The notes: a model not told the origin generated them from the sequence alone. DNA of 64,000 nt from an uncultured Altererythrobacter sp. (GCA_947492235.1 CANLLZ010000001.1:558001-622000); one strand, 5' to 3'; counted from the first letter of the stretch, positions 23,358 to 33,061 are shown. Program-made: numbers and translations.

Positions 23358-25712
23358 ATGAAAACCACCCGCTTCCTATGCGCCGCCGCTGGTGCTGCGA
23401 TTGCCGCTGCGTTCACCGTAACCCCCGTGATGGCGCAGGACGTGGATACCGTTGCTGCGGAAACCGCAGAAGCCGAGCAGGGCGGGGTGGGAACCATCGT
23501 GGTGACCGCGCAGCGCCGCGAGGAGAACCTCCAAGACGTGCCGGTCTCTGTCAGCGCGATCAATCAGGACGCGCTGACGGCGATCAATTCCAGCGGCGCG
23601 GATATCCGCGCTCTGTCGGGCCGGGTGCCCAGTCTGCTGGTCGAATCCTCTTTCGGGCGGACGTTCCCGCGCTTCTATATTCGCGGCCTCGGCAACACCG
23701 ATTTCGATCTGAATGCGGCCCAGCCGGTCAGCCTGGTGTATGACGATGTCGTGCTGGAAAACCCGATCCTGAAGGGTTTCCCGATCTTCGATATGCAGCA
23801 GGTCGAAGTGCTGCGCGGCCCGCAGGGCACGCTGTTTGGACGCAACACGCCTGCGGGCATCGTGAAGTTCGATTCCGTGAAGCCGCGCGATTACGCGGAT
23901 GGTTATCTGACAGCGACCTATGGCCGGTTCGACGCGTTCAATCTGGAAGGCGCTGTGGGCGGCCCGCTGGGCGACAATGTCAGTGTGCGCCTGTCTGCTC
24001 TTTATCAGAGCCAGAACAATTACGTCGATAACGTGCTGCCTTCTGGCACACAGAGCAACGCGCTGGGTGCCTATGACGACTTTGCTCTGCGCGCACAGGC
24101 GGAGATTCGCCTCGCCGACAATCTGGAAGTTCTGCTGACTGGCCAGTTCCGCGATCTGGACGGCACGGCGCGTCTTTTCCGGGCCAACAATTTCACCCGC
24201 GGCGAAGAAGGGCTCAATGCCAATTTCGATCGTTTTGCCGTATCGACCGACGGCCAGAACGAGAACGAGCTGCGCACCACCAATGCATCGGCCCGGGTTA
24301 CGTGGGACGTTGGCCCAGTCAGCCTGATCTCGGTCACCAGCCTGTGGGACGGCAATTCGACCTCGGTTGGCGATATCGATGGCGGCTTCGGGGCGAACTT
24401 CCTGCCCGCCGGTTTGTTCGGTCCGGGCAATATTCCCTTCACTGCCGAAACGCGCGATTCCGTGCCCGAGCTGGAGCAGTTCACGCAGGAATTGCGGATC
24501 GCCAGCAACACCAGCGGCCCGCTGAGCTATCAGGCCGGGTTCTTCTACTTCAACGAGAACCTGAGCATCGTCAGCGAGAACTATTCGACTCTGGGCGACC
24601 CGCTGAACGCACCGGGCGGGGTGAACATCCTCGTCAGTCAGGAGCAGAACAGCAAGGCTTACGGCCTGTTCGGCTCGCTGACCTACGAATTGACCGATCA
24701 GCTGAGCGTGACCGGTGGTATCCGCTACAATGACGACAGCCGCGATTTCGTGGTGGTCCGCAGTCAGGATACGCAATTCCCGACCTTCCTGCAGAACCCG
24801 CTGGGCACCGTCACCCGCGAAGTGAGCGACGATACGATCACGTGGGATGCCAGCATCACCTATGCAGCGACCGACGATGTGAACCTCTATGCCCGCGTGG
24901 CGCGTGGCTATCGCGCTCCCTCGATTCAGGGCCGCATCCTGTTCCCGCCGGCCACCGCGACACCGCTGGAAGACGGCGTCTCGATCGCGGATTCGGAAAC
25001 GATCACGTCCTACGAGGCGGGGATCAAGTCGATCCTGCTGGGCGGCAATGCGCGCGTGAATCTGTCGGGCTTCTACTACAATCTCAACGATGCGCAGCTG
25101 ACCGCCGTGGGCGGAAACGTGAATGCCAACCGGCTGGTCAATGCTGACAATGTGCGCGGCTATGGCTTTGAACTGGATGCGGAATACACGCCGGTCGACA
25201 ATCTCTATTTCACCGCTGGGGTGAGCTACAACAACACCGAGATTCAGGACACTGGCCTGACCACAGCGGCCTGCGGCGGTACACGGGTCGATACGTTCCC
25301 CAATGTTTCGCTGTGCACGGTGCTTGACCCGGTTGTGACGCCCGCTGCGCCGTTCTCGGCCGCGATTGTCAGCATCGATGGCAACAGCCTGCCGCAGAGC
25401 CCGCGCTGGATTGCCAATGTGACGGCGCGCTACAATATCCCTGTCGGCGATGGTGATCTGTATCTCTACACCGACTGGGCTTACCGTTCGAAGATCAACT
25501 TCTTCCTGTATGAATCCGTCGAGTTTCAGGACAAGCGGCTGCTCGAAGGCGGCGTGCGGATTGGCTACGAGACGGACAATTACGAATTCGCCGCTTTCGT
25601 ACGCAACATCACCAACGACACCTCGGCAGTCAGCGGGATTGATTTCAACAATCTGACCGCCATGGTGAATGAGCCGCGCGTGTGGGGTGTGACAGCTGGC
25701 GTGAAGTTCTAG
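23358..25712 (+). CDS. TonB-dependent outer-membrane receptor
   Basis: The 784-residue protein has a signal peptide (cut near MAQDV, residue 25), a TonB-box-like GTIVVTAQRREENLQD segment, a plug domain (about 60-170, with GPQGTLFGRNTPAG), and a large beta-barrel ending in TAGVKF, with the terminal Phe typical of outer-membrane barrels. The barrel contains aromatic-rich strands throughout. The substrate is unknown; these receptors are abundant in Sphingomonadales and import large or scarce nutrients. An M28 peptidase gene follows 73 bp downstream, which may point to peptide-derived substrates. Confidence 0.92.
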   Translation: MKTTRFLCAAAGAAIAAAFTVTPVMAQDVDTVAAETAEAEQGGVGTIVVTAQRREENLQDVPVSVSAINQDALTAINSSGADIRALSGRVPSLLVESSFGRTFPRFYIRGLGNTDFDLNAAQPVSLVYDDVVLENPILKGFPIFDMQQVEVLRGPQGTLFGRNTPAGIVKFDSVKPRDYADGYLTATYGRFDAFNLEGAVGGPLGDNVSVRLSALYQSQNNYVDNVLPSGTQSNALGAYDDFALRAQAEIRLADNLEVLLTGQFRDLDGTARLFRANNFTRGEEGLNANFDRFAVSTDGQNENELRTTNASARVTWDVGPVSLISVTSLWDGNSTSVGDIDGGFGANFLPAGLFGPGNIPFTAETRDSVPELEQFTQELRIASNTSGPLSYQAGFFYFNENLSIVSENYSTLGDPLNAPGGVNILVSQEQNSKAYGLFGSLTYELTDQLSVTGGIRYNDDSRDFVVVRSQDTQFPTFLQNPLGTVTREVSDDTITWDASITYAATDDVNLYARVARGYRAPSIQGRILFPPATATPLEDGVSIADSETITSYEAGIKSILLGGNARVNLSGFYYNLNDAQLTAVGGNVNANRLVNADNVRGYGFELDAEYTPVDNLYFTAGVSYNNTEIQDTGLTTAACGGTRVDTFPNVSLCTVLDPVVTPAAPFSAAIVSIDGNSLPQSPRWIANVTARYNIPVGDGDLYLYTDWAYRSKINFFLYESVEFQDKRLLEGGVRIGYETDNYEFAAFVRNITNDTSAVSGIDFNNLTAMVNEPRVWGVTAGVKF

Positions 25713-25759
25713 GACTGCTGGAGTTGGGCCTGCTGGACTGGGGCCGACTGGACTTGGGG
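25713..25759 (+). repeat. Three imperfect copies of a 15-16-bp repeat
   Basis: The gap between the receptor and peptidase genes contains GACTGCTGGAGTTGGG, CCTGCTGGACTGGGG and CCGACTGGACTTGGGG in tandem (25713-25759). They are similar but not identical, and have no known role. Confidence 0.5.
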
Positions 25760-25785
25760 ACGCGCTGTCGATAGCAGCGCTCCCC

Positions 25786-27204
25786 ATGAAAACAGTCTCT
25801 CTGCTGCTCGCCAGCGCGCTTGTCGCGCTTACACCCGCCGCTGCACAGGATGTCGGCTCCGTCTCGCTGGAAGACATGGCCGACGGGGCACTGGCGGGCG
25901 ACACCATTGCGTGGGATTTCGTTGAAGGGATCACCACCGAAGTCGGCCCGCGCCAGGCGGGGACCGAGGCGGAAAAGCGCGGGCGCGACTGGGCGGTCGC
26001 ATGGCTGCGTGCGCAAGGCTTTGCCAATGTCGCGGACGAACCGTTTGAAATGGAAACATGGGTCCCGGGTGACCTGCACAAGGCCGAGATCATCAGCCCG
26101 TTTCCGCAACCGCTGGTGATCCAGCCATTGGGCGGCAGCGCCTCGACCGGCCCCGATGGTATCACTGCCGAAGTGGTCGAGTTTGAGAACATCGGCGCGC
26201 TGATGGCCGCGCCCGAGGGCAGCCTGACCGGCAAGATCGCCTATATCTCGCATTCGATGACCCCGACACAGGACGGTTCGCAATACGGATTTGCCGGGCC
26301 AGCGCGCTGGATCGGCGCAGGCGTTGCCAAGAACAAGGGCGCGATTGCCACGGTGATCAAATCGGTCGGTACGGATTATCACCGCAATCCGCATGTCGGC
26401 GGCACAACCTTCCGCAATGCCGATGGATCGAGCGATGTAGGGCGCCCCGTGCCAACACCGGCTGGCGCGCTGAGCCTGCCCGATGCAGCCAATCTGGGAC
26501 GGATGTTCGACCGCGCTGATGGCCGCCCGATCAAGATGAAACTGACGCTGACACCGCAGGATCTCGGCACCACCACCAGCGGCAATGTTGTCGGCGAAAT
26601 TGTCGGGCGCGATCCATCGCTGCCGCCGGTATTGGTCGCCTGCCATATCGACAGCTGGTGGAACGGGCCGGGCGCTTTCGACGACGGTGCGGGCTGCGGC
26701 ATCGTTGCGGCGGCTGCACTCCATGTCAGCCACACCGGTCAGCCCCTGCGCACGATCCGCGTGCTGATGGCCGGGGCAGAGGAAGTCGGCCTGTTCGGCA
26801 GCGTCGCTTACAGCAAGGCGCATATCGACGAGAAAATCGGCGTCGGTCTGGAAAGCGATTTCGGGGCGGACCGGATCTGGCGCTTCGAAAGCAATTTCCG
26901 CGACACCAATCCGGCACTCCACGCAAAGCTGGCGGCGTCGGTTGCGCGCTTCGGCGTGGCCGACAGCACCATCGTCGCGCGCGGTGGGGCGGACATCAAT
27001 ATCAGCCGCGATCAGAGCGGCGCGATCATTGACCTACAACAGGATGGCACCCGCTATTTCGATCTGCACCACACGCCGGACGATACGCTGGACAAGATCG
27101 ACCCCGTGCAGCTTCGCCAGAATGTCGCGGTGTGGACGCAGGTGGTCGGTATCCTCGCAAACGAGCCGGGCTCGATTCAGAATGGACCGGATACTCCTGA
27201 GTAA
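25786..27204 (+). CDS. Exported M28-family zinc peptidase
   Basis: The 472-residue protein has a signal peptide (residues 1-20), then an M28 catalytic domain. The metal and catalytic residues can be read as the His in ACHIDSW, the Asp pair in FDDGAG, the Glu pair in GAEEVGLFG, a later Asp in ESDFGADRI, and the His in HHTPDDT. Between the two halves (about residues 100-180) sits an inserted domain of the PA type. It would cleave amino-terminal residues or peptides in the periplasm. Its close distance to the TonB receptor suggests co-expression. Confidence 0.87.
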   Translation: MKTVSLLLASALVALTPAAAQDVGSVSLEDMADGALAGDTIAWDFVEGITTEVGPRQAGTEAEKRGRDWAVAWLRAQGFANVADEPFEMETWVPGDLHKAEIISPFPQPLVIQPLGGSASTGPDGITAEVVEFENIGALMAAPEGSLTGKIAYISHSMTPTQDGSQYGFAGPARWIGAGVAKNKGAIATVIKSVGTDYHRNPHVGGTTFRNADGSSDVGRPVPTPAGALSLPDAANLGRMFDRADGRPIKMKLTLTPQDLGTTTSGNVVGEIVGRDPSLPPVLVACHIDSWWNGPGAFDDGAGCGIVAAAALHVSHTGQPLRTIRVLMAGAEEVGLFGSVAYSKAHIDEKIGVGLESDFGADRIWRFESNFRDTNPALHAKLAASVARFGVADSTIVARGGADINISRDQSGAIIDLQQDGTRYFDLHHTPDDTLDKIDPVQLRQNVAVWTQVVGILANEPGSIQNGPDTPE

Positions 27205-27284
27205 GGCCCATTTGCGCGATTGCGCAGAAACCAGGTGTTAACCATTAATTCGTAGGCAATTTCTCGAAGTACCGGGGGATTGTC

Positions 27285-28502
27285 GTGCAACAACAGATCA
27301 TGGGGCTAATGAATCCGGCGATCTCGCTGGTTTTCGCCCTGCTGTTCCTGTTCGCCTGGCAACGCGACCGTTCCCGCAAGCATATTGTCTTCTTCTCGAT
27401 CGCCTATTCCACGCTGGCGATAGGCTTTCTGATCTTTCACTTCGTGCCCGATCCCGCCGCGCGCGGACCCATCCTGACGATGCATCTGTTCTATACCGCC
27501 GGTTGCGCGCTGCTCGCCCATGGTGCTGCTCGCAGGGTAGGGCAGACGATCCAGCCAAGCTATTTTGTCGCGGTCGCCGTAATCAGTTCTCTGCTGATGA
27601 TCGCGTCTACCTACGGGCTCGATCAGAACCCCCGGTTGTACATCGCCAATTCCGCTTACGGACTGATTTTCATTCTGGGAGCCCATGCGATGGGGCTGGC
27701 CGCGCGGCATGAGCCGATCGACCGGATCATCTTCTGGCTGTTCGCCGCTACAGCCGTGCAATTCTTCGTCCGACCGGCAGCGACATTCATCTTGGAGGAA
27801 TCGCTCTCGGCGAGTGAATACCGCGATTCCACCTATTATGCGGTGATGATCATGGTGGTGGCGCTGTTCTCGCTGCTGCTTGCTCTCGCTCTTCTCGCGG
27901 CGGTGATGCTTGATCAGATCAAGGTCGACCGCAAGATGGCAGAGACCGATCTGCTGACCGGCCTGCGCAGTCGCCGATCATTCGAACAGGAAGCGCTGGC
28001 GATGCTGGCGCGGTCGAAATCGCGCAACGTGCCCGTCAGTCTGATCGTGGCCGATCTCGATTTCTTTAAACAGGTCAATGATATCTGGGGCCATCAGGTG
28101 GGCGACAACGCCATCGGCGCGTTCGGCAAGCTGATCGGGTCGACCATCAGGACCACCGATGTTGCCGGGAGGATTGGCGGCGAGGAGTTCTGCATTGTCG
28201 TGTGGAATTGTACCGGCACGGCTGCCGCGCGCCTGGCAGACCGTATCCGGCTGGCTCTGACCGAGACCGAGATCGACGGCATTCCCGATGACATCCATCT
28301 GACCGCCAGTTTCGGCGTTGCCGCGTTCTCCGGCGGCGAGGGATATGGCCGGCTGTTCGGACAAGCCGATGCGGCCATGTATTCCGCGAAAGAAGGGGGC
28401 CGGAACTGCGTGCATTACGACGGCGAGGCGGAACTCGAAGACGAGACCAAACGGGTCCGCAAACCCTTCCGAGGCGCTGAATCGGTCACGCTCGCCGCCT
28501 GA
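27285..28502 (+). CDS. Membrane-bound diguanylate cyclase (GGDEF)
   Basis: The 405-residue protein starts with about six hydrophobic segments (residues 5-215) and ends with a GGDEF domain. The active-site signature is GGEEF at 298-302, and an inhibitory-type RxxD (RTTD, 289-292) lies five residues before it, so product inhibition by c-di-GMP is likely. It should make c-di-GMP from two GTP in response to a signal from its membrane part. The GTG at 27285, with GGGGGA upstream, is chosen; ATG 27300 is the alternative. Confidence 0.9.
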   Translation: MQQQIMGLMNPAISLVFALLFLFAWQRDRSRKHIVFFSIAYSTLAIGFLIFHFVPDPAARGPILTMHLFYTAGCALLAHGAARRVGQTIQPSYFVAVAVISSLLMIASTYGLDQNPRLYIANSAYGLIFILGAHAMGLAARHEPIDRIIFWLFAATAVQFFVRPAATFILEESLSASEYRDSTYYAVMIMVVALFSLLLALALLAAVMLDQIKVDRKMAETDLLTGLRSRRSFEQEALAMLARSKSRNVPVSLIVADLDFFKQVNDIWGHQVGDNAIGAFGKLIGSTIRTTDVAGRIGGEEFCIVVWNCTGTAAARLADRIRLALTETEIDGIPDDIHLTASFGVAAFSGGEGYGRLFGQADAAMYSAKEGGRNCVHYDGEAELEDETKRVRKPFRGAESVTLAA

Positions 28503-28512
28503 GCGCCGGGGA

Positions 28513-29856
28513 TCAACGCGGGCCGAATGTGCGGCTAAGCTGGCGCGGCATAAGGGCCCATTGCAGCAGCGCGCGCACCACCAGAAACAGCGTGAAACTG
28601 AACCACAGCCCAGCATTGCCCCAGCTCCATGTCAGCCACAGCGAAGCGGCAAAGACCAGCGCGGCTCCGACCATGGTGGCGAGCAGAGCGCCCGTCCAGC
28701 TCGCACCCACATACACCCCGTCGAAGACAAATCCCGCGACTCCGGCAAAGGGGATGATCACCAGCCAGATCGCAGCATCCTGTGCCACAACGCGCACGCC
28801 GTCCGTGGCGGCAAAGCTTGCCAGAACCGGATCGGCCAGCAGCGCAAAGCCCAGCGCCACGAAGCCCGCTGCGGCCAGACTGCGCAGCAGGATCGCTTTG
28901 ACATAGGCGACGAACCCCCGCCGGTCCTTCGCGCCCAGTCGCTCTCCATTCAGCACCTGCGCCGCGTTCTCGAACCCGTCGAGCAGCAGGGCGGTGAAGA
29001 CGAACATCTGGTAGAGAATGCCGTTCGCAGCCAGCACTTCCGGCCCGCGCTCCGCGCTCAGGCGGGTGAGGGCGCCCAGCGCGATCATCAGGATGACGGT
29101 GCGCAGGAACAGGTCACGATTAACGCCGAGAAACGGTTTGAGGCTGGCCCAGCGCAGCACCGCCGTATTGCGCAGTGTTTCAAACAGGTCCGGTGCCCCG
29201 CGCCACACGAATAGTCCCACGGCCACCAGCTTGGCATATTCGGCGATGAAGCTGGACCAGCCAATCCCGGCGATGCCCATATCCAGCGCCAGCACGAACC
29301 ACAGCCCCAGCCCGACATTGACTGCGTTGTAGACAATCTCGAACAGCAGCACCGCCTTCATCTGCCGCCGACCGACCATGTAGCCGATCAGCGCCAGGTT
29401 CAGCAGGACACCGGGCGCAGTCCAGTACCGGATGTCGGCATAAATCCGCGCTGCGCCAAGCACCTCGCCTTGCGCGCCGAGCGCCCCCAGCAAGGCCGGC
29501 AGGAGCAGCGGCTTCGCAATCAGCAGCAGCGCGGCGATGCCCAGCGCGATGGCCAGACCGCGCAGCAAAGTGGCGTGCTGAGCCGCAACACCCTCCCGCG
29601 TGCCGTCCTGTGCGACCAGACCGGTGGTGCCGGTCTTCAGGAAATTCATCACCGTGAACAGGATTGCGAAGGTCCGCGCGCCGACATCGACGGCACCTTG
29701 CGTCGCGGCATCGTTCAGCCGCCCGACGATCCACATATCGCCAATGCCGATTAGCGCCGTGGCGACGTTGGTGACCATGGCGGGCAGAGCAATCGCCCAG
29801 ATCGCGCGCGTATCCAGCGTGAATTTTGCAGCGGTGGTTTTGGCGAAGTTGGTCAC
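28513..29856 (-). CDS. MATE-family efflux transporter
   Basis: The 447-residue integral membrane protein has about twelve hydrophobic helices and the MATE (multi-antimicrobial extrusion) layout, with IWAIALPAMVTNVATALIGI near the N-terminus (motif ALPAMVTNV) and WIVGRLNDAATQG after it. MATE proteins export cationic or aromatic compounds in exchange for Na+ or H+. The start is a GTG at 29854-29856. The gene converges with the diguanylate cyclase by 10 bp, and its start is close to the tRNA genes on the same strand. The substrate is unknown. Confidence 0.88.
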   Translation of the reverse strand: MTNFAKTTAAKFTLDTRAIWAIALPAMVTNVATALIGIGDMWIVGRLNDAATQGAVDVGARTFAILFTVMNFLKTGTTGLVAQDGTREGVAAQHATLLRGLAIALGIAALLLIAKPLLLPALLGALGAQGEVLGAARIYADIRYWTAPGVLLNLALIGYMVGRRQMKAVLLFEIVYNAVNVGLGLWFVLALDMGIAGIGWSSFIAEYAKLVAVGLFVWRGAPDLFETLRNTAVLRWASLKPFLGVNRDLFLRTVILMIALGALTRLSAERGPEVLAANGILYQMFVFTALLLDGFENAAQVLNGERLGAKDRRGFVAYVKAILLRSLAAAGFVALGFALLADPVLASFAATDGVRVVAQDAAIWLVIIPFAGVAGFVFDGVYVGASWTGALLATMVGAALVFAASLWLTWSWGNAGLWFSFTLFLVVRALLQWALMPRQLSRTFGPR

Positions 29857-29906
29857 GGGCCTCGCTCCCTATGCTGCCCCTGTGGGCGGGACAGGGCCGA
29901 AAATAG

Positions 29907-29983
<77 letters not shown>

Positions 29984-30044
29984 ACACTATTTGGCCGACA
30001 CTATCTGGTCGAAACCATCCGGACCGGCACACCCGAAAGTGTCC

Positions 30045-30121
30045 TGGTGGGCCCGGCAGGACTCGAACCCGCGACCTAGCCGTTATGAGCGGCCAGCTCT
30101 AACCAACTGAGCTACAGGCCC
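30045..30121 (-). tRNA. tRNA with CAT anticodon, most likely tRNA-Ile2
   Basis: The minus strand forms a cloverleaf of 77 nt with the acceptor stem GGGCCTG/CGGGCCC and encoded CCA. The anticodon loop CTCATAA gives CAU. Pairs C4-G69 and C5-G68 in the acceptor stem match known recognition elements for TilS, the enzyme that turns C34 into lysidine, so the isoleucine reading is favoured over elongator methionine. A direct check against tRNA databases would settle it. Confidence 0.85.
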
Positions 30122-30240
30122 TCCCGGACACGAGGCTCGTCACCTCGTGCCGCGCGCCTAGCGGGGTGTGAGCCTTGCTGCAACCAAATCCGCGCCTCTT
30201 TTCGTGGTGCAGCGCAATTTATTGCCCGCTCATTGTCCGC

Positions 30241-31248
30241 TCACTGTCCGCGGGGCAGGACCACATGCTCCATGATCTCGCTGACGCTTGTCGGTTTCAC
30301 GCCGCGCTGGCCGAGATAGGCGTACACCTCGCGGAACCAGTCATACAGCGTGTCGACCCCGGTTTCGCTGGTCACATAGGGCGTATGGCCGGGGGCGAGC
30401 GAGGGGCTGTGAAACGACAGGACGAGCAAGGGCAATCCATCGTCCAGTGCGATATCGATGCCGCGCAGCGCTTCTTCTGCGGTCACGCCTTCCGGCGTCA
30501 GCGCAATACGTTCCAGGATTCCGAAACGGGCCATAGCGCCGCGCAAGGCTGGAATGCGGTCGATCACGGATTGCAAGGCCGGTCCCTGACGACGCAGCAT
30601 ACCCCAGTAAACAGTGGTCAGCGGCAATTCGAGCAGCTGGTGCTGTGCGCCGGTCCAATAGGGCTGCAGCGGGTGCCGTGTGTAATCGGCGCCGCCGTCC
30701 CCGGAATAGTCGAAGCCGCTTCGCACTGACGTATCCACCCCAATGCCATTGTCGCTCAGCAATTGTGCGGTTTGTGGCCCCAGACCATAGCGCCCGGCGC
30801 GGTAGATCATCGGGGCGGAACCGAATTTCTCGGTAATGGCATCGCGCAGCCGGACGAATTTCTCCCGCTCCAGCGCCGGGGGAAGGTTGCCAGCATAGCT
30901 GTTATGGGCGCTCACTTCCTCCTCATGCGGTGGATTGACCCATGGGTGCAGCTGGATACCGATTTCGGCCTTGCCGCGCTTCACCGCATCGCCCAGCACT
31001 TCCTGCGCCATGGGCGCATGGGCAATTGGCCAGTCGACCAGATAGACAGGGCTGATGCCTAGGTTTTCGCAGAACTCCTGAAAGGAGCGGAGGTGGCGCA
31101 CATGATCCAGCCCGTGCTCGGTGGCGCTGAATGGCTTGTCCCAGTCGAACTCTTCCTCGGTATCGATAGTCAACAGGGCGCGCTGGCCGAAACCTTCGGC
31201 AAATTTCGCAATGCTGTTGGCCGATGGCGGCACGAGCATATTGGTCAC
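30241..31248 (-). CDS. Polysaccharide deacetylase-family protein (WalW-like)
   Basis: The 335-residue protein contains the NodB-like start of the catalytic motif (ALLTIDTEEEFDW), the His-containing IGIQLHPWVNPP segment, and RAGRYGLGP as in polysaccharide deacetylases that remove N-acetyl groups from cell-wall or capsular sugars. The GTG at 31248 opens the frame, with an ATG at 31239 as alternative; it has no clear signal peptide. It follows a kinase-like gene by 31 bp and is probably in its transcript. Confidence 0.78.
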   Translation of the reverse strand: MTNMLVPPSANSIAKFAEGFGQRALLTIDTEEEFDWDKPFSATEHGLDHVRHLRSFQEFCENLGISPVYLVDWPIAHAPMAQEVLGDAVKRGKAEIGIQLHPWVNPPHEEEVSAHNSYAGNLPPALEREKFVRLRDAITEKFGSAPMIYRAGRYGLGPQTAQLLSDNGIGVDTSVRSGFDYSGDGGADYTRHPLQPYWTGAQHQLLELPLTTVYWGMLRRQGPALQSVIDRIPALRGAMARFGILERIALTPEGVTAEEALRGIDIALDDGLPLLVLSFHSPSLAPGHTPYVTSETGVDTLYDWFREVYAYLGQRGVKPTSVSEIMEHVVLPRGQ

Positions 31249-31279
31249 AAAATTGCAGTCCGGCGCCCGAAGGGAAGGA

Positions 31280-33061
31280 TCATTTGGACCGGGCGGCGCG
31301 CCCCGTCGCTGTTGCTGGGCTAGGTTCAGCCTCGCTATCGGTCAAGCGCGGCAGGTCCATAACCAGCCGCGTGTCCACTCTTGCTAGGTCGCCGCCTGCC
31401 GCCCTTGCCTCTGCCCGTGCCAGCCGAAGCGCAAAGGCCGGGCCAAAAGTGCCGGAACTGGCCGCGCCCTTGGATTTGCTGCGGGATTTGCCGTTCGAGA
31501 GAGCGAAGATATCGTCCGACACCACCAGAGCGGCCGGCAGGGCAACCTCTAGCCAGCTGGTGTCGCGGTCTCCGACCAGTGTCAGCTCGATTTTCTCGCC
31601 CGGCGCCATGGAAGCGGCCAAAGAGGCCAGCATGCGCCAGGTCATCGCTTCCAGATCGGACTGCCCCAGCGTGACCCGGATCTGCTCAACCAGATTGAGC
31701 TTGAACCCGGCATTGCGCGGCTCGAGGATCGCGGCGAGGCGCTCCGACACAGCGGCGATAACACCGGAATGATCGGCGTCGCCGGGCTCCATTTCCAGCG
31801 CGCCGCTTTCCAGTTTCGCCAGCCGGTCCAGCTCGTCGAACCCAGCCAGCATCCGCGCACTGTCCCCGGCGATATTGGCCGCCAGCGCGCGGTATTCATG
31901 CGGCACGGGGCCGAACAATTGCTGCTGGATCAGCTCGGCAAAGCCCTGAATCGCGTTTACCGGGGTACGCAGCTCGTGCAGCAATTGGCGCAGGCCGTCG
32001 CTCTGGGCATTGGGCGCAGCGGCCCCAGCGGCGAGCGCGGACGCCGCAGCGCTGGCGGGGCGGCGCAGGCGGCCGGCATATCCGAAGAAGCGCCCACCAT
32101 CGCTCGTAAAGCGCGGCGCAGCTTCGCAGATCCACTCGCCGCTGATGACCGGCGCACCCTCGATCGTGATCGGTGCGCCATCGATGGTCTGGCGCTGCAT
32201 GAAAGCGCGGCGGTAGCTATCGGGCAGCAAGGATGGCACCGCCATATGCATCACCGATGGCGCGACATGCGGTTCCGCCCAGTCGATCCGGCCAACGGCA
32301 TCGGTGGTGAAGGCAAAGCCGAGCAAGGGCGGGGTGCCTTGCGCGTCTTCTTCTGTGGGCAGCAGCGGCGGGGCGGCTGTTGTGCCGGTTTTCTCAGACA
32401 CGCGCTTGGCGCGCTCACGCTGGAATGCCTCGATACGCTGGACCAGCGTGCCGATGGCGGTGGGCTGCGCCGCATTGGCAGTGTCGACGGCAATCTCTTC
32501 CGGTTCCGCAGCATCATTGGCGGGCACGGGCGGAAGTGTCGGAGTATCGGTTACAGGCGCTTCTGCGTCGGTTTCCCCCGGCACCTCAGCGATCTCGTCC
32601 GTTTCCCCTATGGTCACGATGGGCTCCGGCAATCCGCGATCGCTGATCCCCAGCCGGTCCAGCAGACGCGTCGCGCCGGGCGGCAAATCGTTGCGCAGCC
32701 GCAGGAACCCGCGCGCACGGATCGGCAGGCGCGGGATAAGCGCTTCCCAATCGTCTTCGCGCAATTGCGCCACGCCCAGGGCAGCGGCGGCGACGGCGGG
32801 CTCGTCCTCGGCGAAATGCGCGGCCAGTTCGGGGCTGTGGAAGCGCAAAGCCGGATCGCGAATCATCTGGGCGCGGCCAGTGGCCGGAATTGTCTCGCCC
32901 AGAGCGCCCAGACGGAGCCAGGCCGCCGCGCGCAGGCTTTCGTCACTGCCGCGCTGGCGGCGGCCCAGCAGGTCCAGCAATTGCCGGAACTGCGTGCGCG
33001 CCGCGCGCTCGCCCGATGCGCGGTGGCGCAGCACGGTAGCAAGGCGATCGTCGAACAGCAT
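31280..33061 (-). CDS. Soluble histidine-kinase-like protein with degenerate ATPase domain
   Basis: The 593-residue protein has no membrane segment. An N-terminal helical part (1-190) and an acidic linker lead into a PAS-like section (about 290-335) and a HisKA domain with LLHELRTPVNAIQGFAEL, whose His is the expected phospho-acceptor. The following ATPase region lacks the N-box Asn (TWRMLASLAASM) and the DxGxG loop (DDIFALSNGKS), and has GTFGPAFAL in place of GTGLGL. ATP binding is therefore doubtful, and it may act as a phosphotransfer or scaffolding protein. It precedes the deacetylase gene. Confidence 0.8.
   Translation of the reverse strand: MLFDDRLATVLRHRASGERAARTQFRQLLDLLGRRQRGSDESLRAAAWLRLGALGETIPATGRAQMIRDPALRFHSPELAAHFAEDEPAVAAAALGVAQLREDDWEALIPRLPIRARGFLRLRNDLPPGATRLLDRLGISDRGLPEPIVTIGETDEIAEVPGETDAEAPVTDTPTLPPVPANDAAEPEEIAVDTANAAQPTAIGTLVQRIEAFQRERAKRVSEKTGTTAAPPLLPTEEDAQGTPPLLGFAFTTDAVGRIDWAEPHVAPSVMHMAVPSLLPDSYRRAFMQRQTIDGAPITIEGAPVISGEWICEAAPRFTSDGGRFFGYAGRLRRPASAAASALAAGAAAPNAQSDGLRQLLHELRTPVNAIQGFAELIQQQLFGPVPHEYRALAANIAGDSARMLAGFDELDRLAKLESGALEMEPGDADHSGVIAAVSERLAAILEPRNAGFKLNLVEQIRVTLGQSDLEAMTWRMLASLAASMAPGEKIELTLVGDRDTSWLEVALPAALVVSDDIFALSNGKSRSKSKGAASSGTFGPAFALRLARAEARAAGGDLARVDTRLVMDLPRLTDSEAEPSPATATGRAARSK

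Noticed and set aside
23376-26234. A 952-codon minus-strand frame across the TonB receptor and peptidase genes
   Set aside because: It crosses two well-defined genes and their gap, and has no recognisable domain. It is a composition effect.
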